From: JBFMCT01 sp046565765
GTDB lineage: Bacteria > Actinomycetota > Acidimicrobiia > Acidimicrobiales > AC-14
Length of the DNA: 64,000 nt
Reading direction: 5' to 3'
Assembly (NCBI GenBank): GCA_046565765.1
Contig: JBKHXX010000048.1
Span: forward strand, 35,459 to 99,458
How positions within the stretch are numbered: the stretch's first letter is position 1; every line of letters starts with the position of its first letter. A program made the translations under genes and the position numbers. Below are positions 60,685 through 64,000 of this stretch, in pieces. The notes beneath the pieces were generated by a model. The model did not search any database, was not told where the DNA came from, and saw nothing but the letters and a program-made list of their open reading frames with translations.

Positions 60685-61413
60685 TCAGCCGGGCCGCACG
60701 TGCACAACGTCGCCCGCCACCACAGTGTGGACCTCGCCCGTCTCGTCCTGCACCAGGAGGTGGCCGTCGGGCGTGACGTCCACCGCCGTGCCCTCCACGT
60801 CGTCGCGGCCGGCCGCCTCCACCCGCACCGCCTGCCCGAGCGTGGTGCAGCGGGCCCGGTAGTCGTCCAGCAGGGCGTCGGGGTCCTGGTCGAGGCGGAC
60901 TTCGAGGAGCTCCAGCAGGGCGGGCAGGAGTGCGGTCGGGGCCACGCCCGCCCCGAGGGCGTCGAGCGACGTCCCCGGCGGGGGAGGGGTGGCGTCGCCC
61001 CAGCGGACGTTCAGCCCGATCCCGGCGACGATGACCCCGGCGCCGGGGACGGCCTCGGCCAGGATCCCGCCGACCTTGCCGTCCTCCACCAGCAGGTCGT
61101 TGGGCCACTTGAGCGTGGGCCGGATCCCGGCGACGGCCGAGCACGCGTCCGATGCGGCCAGGGCGAGGGCGAGGGTCGCCAGCTGGGGGCGGGCGTCCCA
61201 CACCCACGACACGTCGAGGACGACCGACGCCAGCAGTGACGAACCGGGCGGGGCCTCCCAGGTCCGCCCCAGGCGGCCTTGGCCCGCGCTCTGGTGGTCG
61301 GCCACCACGACCAGCCCGGGCCGGGCCAGCTCGGCTGCCACCGAGTTGGTGGACGTCACGGTGTCGAAGTGGCGCACCTCGGCAAAGCGTGTGTTGGCGG
61401 AGCCCCCCGGCAT
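60685..61413 (-). CDS. birA: Biotin-[acetyl-CoA-carboxylase] ligase, BirA
   Basis: A 242-residue monofunctional biotin protein ligase. ADHQSAGQGRLGRTWEAPPG is the biotin/ATP loop, LKWPNDLLV the motif that completes it, and KVGGILAE follows. It lacks the N-terminal DNA-binding winged helix of the E. coli protein, so it should not regulate transcription. It is divergent from an acyl-CoA carboxylase alpha subunit that carries the biotin acceptor lysine, a natural pairing of enzyme and substrate. Confidence 0.92.
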   Translation of the reverse strand: MPGGSANTRFAEVRHFDTVTSTNSVAAELARPGLVVVADHQSAGQGRLGRTWEAPPGSSLLASVVLDVSWVWDARPQLATLALALAASDACSAVAGIRPTLKWPNDLLVEDGKVGGILAEAVPGAGVIVAGIGLNVRWGDATPPPPGTSLDALGAGVAPTALLPALLELLEVRLDQDPDALLDDYRARCTTLGQAVRVEAAGRDDVEGTAVDVTPDGHLLVQDETGEVHTVVAGDVVHVRPG

Positions 61414-61431
61414 CCCTGCACGATATGGGCC

Positions 61432-63204
61432 GTGCCCGGGGCGGACCTGTTCTCCAAGATCCTCGTCGCCAACCGCGGCGAGATCGCGGTCCGGGTGCTG
61501 CGCACCTGCCGTGACCTGGGCATTCGCACCGTGGCCGTGTACTCCGATCTCGACCACCGGTCGCTGCACGTCCGCCTGGCCGACGAGGCCTACGCCATCG
61601 GCGGGCACACTGCGGCCGAGAGCTACCTGAACACCGAGGCCATCCTCGACGTCGCCCGCCGCAGCGGGGCCGAGGCGCTCCACCCGGGCTACGGCTTCTT
61701 CAGCGAGAACGCCGACTTCGCCCGGGCCGTCGCCGCCGAGGGGGTCACGTTCATCGGCCCGCCGCCCGAGGCCATCGACCTCATGGGCGAGAAGATCGCC
61801 TCCCGCAGGGCCGCCACGTCGGCCGGCGTGTCCCCGGTGCCGGGGACGCTCGAACCGGCCGAGTCCCCCGAGGAGGTGGTGGCCTTCGGCGAGGAGTACG
61901 GCTGGCCGGTGGCGATCAAGGCGGCCTACGGGGGCGGCGGGCGGGGGATGCGGGCCGTCAACGGGCCCGAGGCGGCGGCTTGGACCTACGAGGCGTGCCG
62001 GCGGGAGGCCCAGTCGTCGTTCGGGCGGCCCGAGCTCTACGTGGAGCGCTACCTGACCTGGCCCCGCCACGTCGAGATCCAGGTCATGGCCGACACCCAG
62101 GGCAACGTGGTGTGGCTCGGCGAGCGGGACTGCTCGGTCCAGCGCCGCCACCAGAAGCTCATCGAGGAGACGCCTTCCCCCGGTCTGCCCGCCGAGCACC
62201 GCGACGCCATCGGGGAGGCGGCCGTGAAGGTGGCCCGGGCGTGCGGCTACGTCAACGCCGGCACCGTCGAGTTCCTCTACCAGGACGGCGAGGCCTACTT
62301 CCTGGAGATGAACACGAGGTTGCAGGTGGAGCACCCGGTCACCGAGCTGGTCACCGGGATCGACCTGGTCGCCGAGCAGATCCGGGTGGCGGCCGGCCTG
62401 CCCCTGTCGTTCACCCAGGAGTCCATCGAGCGGCGGGGCCACGCCATGGAGTGCCGGGTCAACGCCGAGGACCCGGCCGGCGGCCGCTTCCTGCCCTCCC
62501 CGGGCACGATCACCCGGTTCTCCCGCACCGGCGGCTTCGGCGTCCGGGTCGACGCCGGCATCGGCGTGGGCGACACCGTGAGCCAGCACTACGACAACCT
62601 GCTGGCCAAGGTCGTCGTCTGGGGGCGGGACCGGGAGGAGGCCCGCCTGCGCATGCTCCGGGCCCTGCGCGAGACGGTCGTCGAGGGGGTCGCCACCAAC
62701 ATCCCCGCCCACGTCGCCATCCTCGAGCACCCGGACTTCGCCGGTGGTGTGCACTCGACCCGCTGGCTGGAGGAGCGGTTCGATTGGTCGCTGCTCCCGC
62801 CGGCGGGGGGGACCGTGCTGGAACCGGCCGTACCGCCGCCGGGCGGCCGGGACGTGGACGTCGAGGTCGACGGCCGCCGCTTCCGCGTGCGGATCTACGA
62901 GCCCGAACGGACCGGGCCGCGGCCGCCCGCTGCGAGTGCCCGCGCCAGGCGCCGGGCCGAGGCTGGTGGGCCGGCGAGGGCGGGGCGGATCGTGGCACCC
63001 ATGCAAGGGACGATCGTCAACGTGCAGGTCGCGGTGGGCGACGTGGTCATGGCCGGCCAGGCCGTTTGTGTGTTGGAGGCGATGAAGATGGAGAACCAGG
63101 TCGAGACCGAAGTCGCGGGCCGGGTGACCGAGGTCAAGGTGAGGGCTGGGGACACGGTCGGCGGCGGGGACCTGCTCGTGGTGGTGGAACCGACCGACGG
63201 GTGA
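61432..63204 (+). CDS. Acyl-CoA carboxylase alpha subunit (biotin carboxylase-BCCP fusion)
   Basis: A 590-residue fusion. The biotin carboxylase part has KILVANRGEIAVRVLRTC, GEKIASRRAA, the ATP-grasp YGGGGRGMR and EMNTRLQVEHPVTE. A linker is followed by a biotinyl domain ending with EAMKMEN, where Lys552 is the site for biotin. Acetyl- or propionyl-CoA carboxylase in actinobacteria supplies malonyl- or methylmalonyl-CoA. A beta subunit is not in the window. GTG 61432 is chosen as start; a much earlier frame is a shadow of birA. Confidence 0.93.
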   Translation: MPGADLFSKILVANRGEIAVRVLRTCRDLGIRTVAVYSDLDHRSLHVRLADEAYAIGGHTAAESYLNTEAILDVARRSGAEALHPGYGFFSENADFARAVAAEGVTFIGPPPEAIDLMGEKIASRRAATSAGVSPVPGTLEPAESPEEVVAFGEEYGWPVAIKAAYGGGGRGMRAVNGPEAAAWTYEACRREAQSSFGRPELYVERYLTWPRHVEIQVMADTQGNVVWLGERDCSVQRRHQKLIEETPSPGLPAEHRDAIGEAAVKVARACGYVNAGTVEFLYQDGEAYFLEMNTRLQVEHPVTELVTGIDLVAEQIRVAAGLPLSFTQESIERRGHAMECRVNAEDPAGGRFLPSPGTITRFSRTGGFGVRVDAGIGVGDTVSQHYDNLLAKVVVWGRDREEARLRMLRALRETVVEGVATNIPAHVAILEHPDFAGGVHSTRWLEERFDWSLLPPAGGTVLEPAVPPPGGRDVDVEVDGRRFRVRIYEPERTGPRPPAASARARRRAEAGGPARAGRIVAPMQGTIVNVQVAVGDVVMAGQAVCVLEAMKMENQVETEVAGRVTEVKVRAGDTVGGGDLLVVVEPTDG

Positions 63205-63323
63205 GGTGGGGGATGGCGCCACCGAGACGTCGCTGCCAGTTGCTCCACCACCAAGGCGGGCGACGTCAAGTCATCGGAAAGGGGATCGCGGCCGCGGATC
63301 CCGCGGGACCGCCGGCATGGCGA
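63205..63323. other. Intergenic stretch, nothing recognised
   Basis: About 120 bases between the carboxylase stop and the convergent PIN-domain stop. I see no gene, clear hairpin or repeat. Confidence 0.5.
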
Positions 63324-63761
63324 TCATGGCGGATCGAGGGTCACGGGTGCGACCGCAAGCTGGGAGGCAAGAGCCCCGTCATGAAGCCGTCGGTCCCACA
63401 CGGCGACGATGAGCGACTGGTCCGACATCGCCAGTGCGCTGGCTAGATGCACTGCATCGGCGCCCCGTAGGGCGAGCTGTCTCGCAAGCTGACCGGCCTG
63501 GCGCCCGACGGCCGGCGTGAGCTCGACAGGCCGGGTCGCGCCCCAGAACTCTTCCCAGCTCCCTTCGGCCTGCTCAAGGCCATCCCGGTCAAGGTCGTGG
63601 TTCCGATGGGCGGCAGCGAGCGCGGCCCGGACCTCGGGGTAGGCCAGCCTGCTCGACACGGCCGCGTCGCATCCGTCCCACAGCGCGACCGCCAGCTCTG
63701 TCCCGGGCTCCTCGATCAGCAGCTTCACGAACGCGCTGGCGTCGAAGTAGACCAGCGGCAC
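63324..63761 (-). CDS. PIN-domain toxin, VapC-like
   Basis: A 145-residue PIN-domain ribonuclease-like protein, the toxin of VapBC-type modules. FDASAFVKLLIEE carries the first acid, PEVRAALAAA the second, and GADAVHLASAL / VWDRRL the third and fourth. GTG 63761 is the start, one base after the antitoxin stop; a frame open to 63848 would overlap the antitoxin. Confidence 0.88.
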   Translation of the reverse strand: MPLVYFDASAFVKLLIEEPGTELAVALWDGCDAAVSSRLAYPEVRAALAAAHRNHDLDRDGLEQAEGSWEEFWGATRPVELTPAVGRQAGQLARQLALRGADAVHLASALAMSDQSLIVAVWDRRLHDGALASQLAVAPVTLDPP

Positions 63762-63762
63762 C

Positions 63763-64000
63763 TCAGCGCCGCTGCTCGCCCACCAGTGGGGCGACCGGTC
63801 GGCGGGGACGGGGCCTCGGTCGTCCGGACGCCACCGGCTTCTCAGCACTGGTCCGTCGCCCGATCACGCCTTCGGCCGTCAACCGGTCGAGCAGCGGGGT
63901 CGTCTCCACTCCGACGAGGCGCGCAACTGGGACGCCACGCTCGGTGACGACAACCTCATGGCCTTCCCGCACCCGCTCCAGCCAGTCGCGGAGGTTGGCC
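63763..64000 (-). CDS. Phd/YefM-type antitoxin, partial
   Basis: Runs off the right edge; about 79 residues are visible. ANLRDWLERVREGHEVVVTERGVPVARLVGV is the Phd/YefM fold (DNA-binding strand and helix), and a basic, Pro/Arg-rich tail would wrap the toxin. It pairs with a PIN toxin, a common hybrid of Phd-type antitoxins with VapC. The DNA-binding N-terminus is cut off. Confidence 0.85.
   Translation of the reverse strand, partial: ANLRDWLERVREGHEVVVTERGVPVARLVGVETTPLLDRLTAEGVIGRRTSAEKPVASGRPRPRPRRPVAPLVGEQRR

Overview
This window is very GC-rich, dense, mostly same-strand-clustered DNA from an actinobacterium. The clues are coenzyme F420 genes (cofD, cofE), a secreted resuscitation-promoting-factor protein, LytR-CpsA-Psr and dTDP-rhamnose genes of the arabinogalactan/teichoic type, abundant GTG starts, GTGA/ATGA stop-start overlaps, and several promoters that place the start codon at the transcription start (leaderless). 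An Acidimicrobiia-like lineage is my inference from protein style, not something I could test. I see no tRNA, rRNA, CRISPR array, insertion sequence or phage gene.

Left part (1-25 kb). A glpD-like fragment and a DegT aminotransferase lie divergent to a lone sufB. Then come two methyltransferases, a DJ-1/PfpI protein, an Rpf-type transglycosylase with a long leader, and a transport operon (NMT1-like binding protein interrupted by an in-frame TGA, family-5 lipoprotein, two permeases, ferritin-like protein) that lacks an ATPase gene. SRAP, an ABC exporter and a zinc-ribbon CPBP protease follow. A leaderless operon then encodes an SDR, a QueA-like enzyme, a SufR-like regulator and a small unknown. 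After it lie a TIR protein with a caspase-like C-terminal region and an SRPBCC protein. An operon of glycosyltransferase, radical SAM/SPASM enzyme and epimerase-methyltransferase fusion closes this part.

Middle part (25-43 kb). This is a cell-envelope region: a surface protein with Thr/Pro/Ala-rich stalk, a methyltransferase, two paralogous giant YfhO/GT-C-like membrane proteins, a membrane thioredoxin, a DUF5719-like secreted protein, a giant GT2-membrane fusion, three GT4 glycosyltransferases and a coiled-coil protein.

Right part (43-64 kb). CofD and CofE (F420 tail) lead into a GT-C-like membrane protein. A long minus-strand sugar-nucleotide operon follows: LCP ligase, RmlA, RmlB, RmlD, UDP-glucose dehydrogenase, UDP-glucuronate decarboxylase, DPM-type GT2, WbbL-like GT2, His-rich membrane protein, NDP-sugar pyrophosphorylase, epimerase and CmoB-like methyltransferase. 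The combination fbiA/fbiB - manB - wbbL - rmlD - cpsA echoes the Mycobacterium tuberculosis Rv3261-Rv3267 neighbourhood. The window ends with pabB-pabC, birA, an acyl-CoA carboxylase alpha subunit and a Phd-VapC toxin-antitoxin pair cut by the edge.

Features that stand out: a 51-bp palindromic element present twice (one copy encodes the C-terminal tail of the SufR-like protein), an in-frame TGA in a binding-protein gene, a TIR/caspase-like fusion, a GT2-radical SAM-epimerase/methyltransferase operon, and a repeated TANNNT-N6-start promoter geometry.
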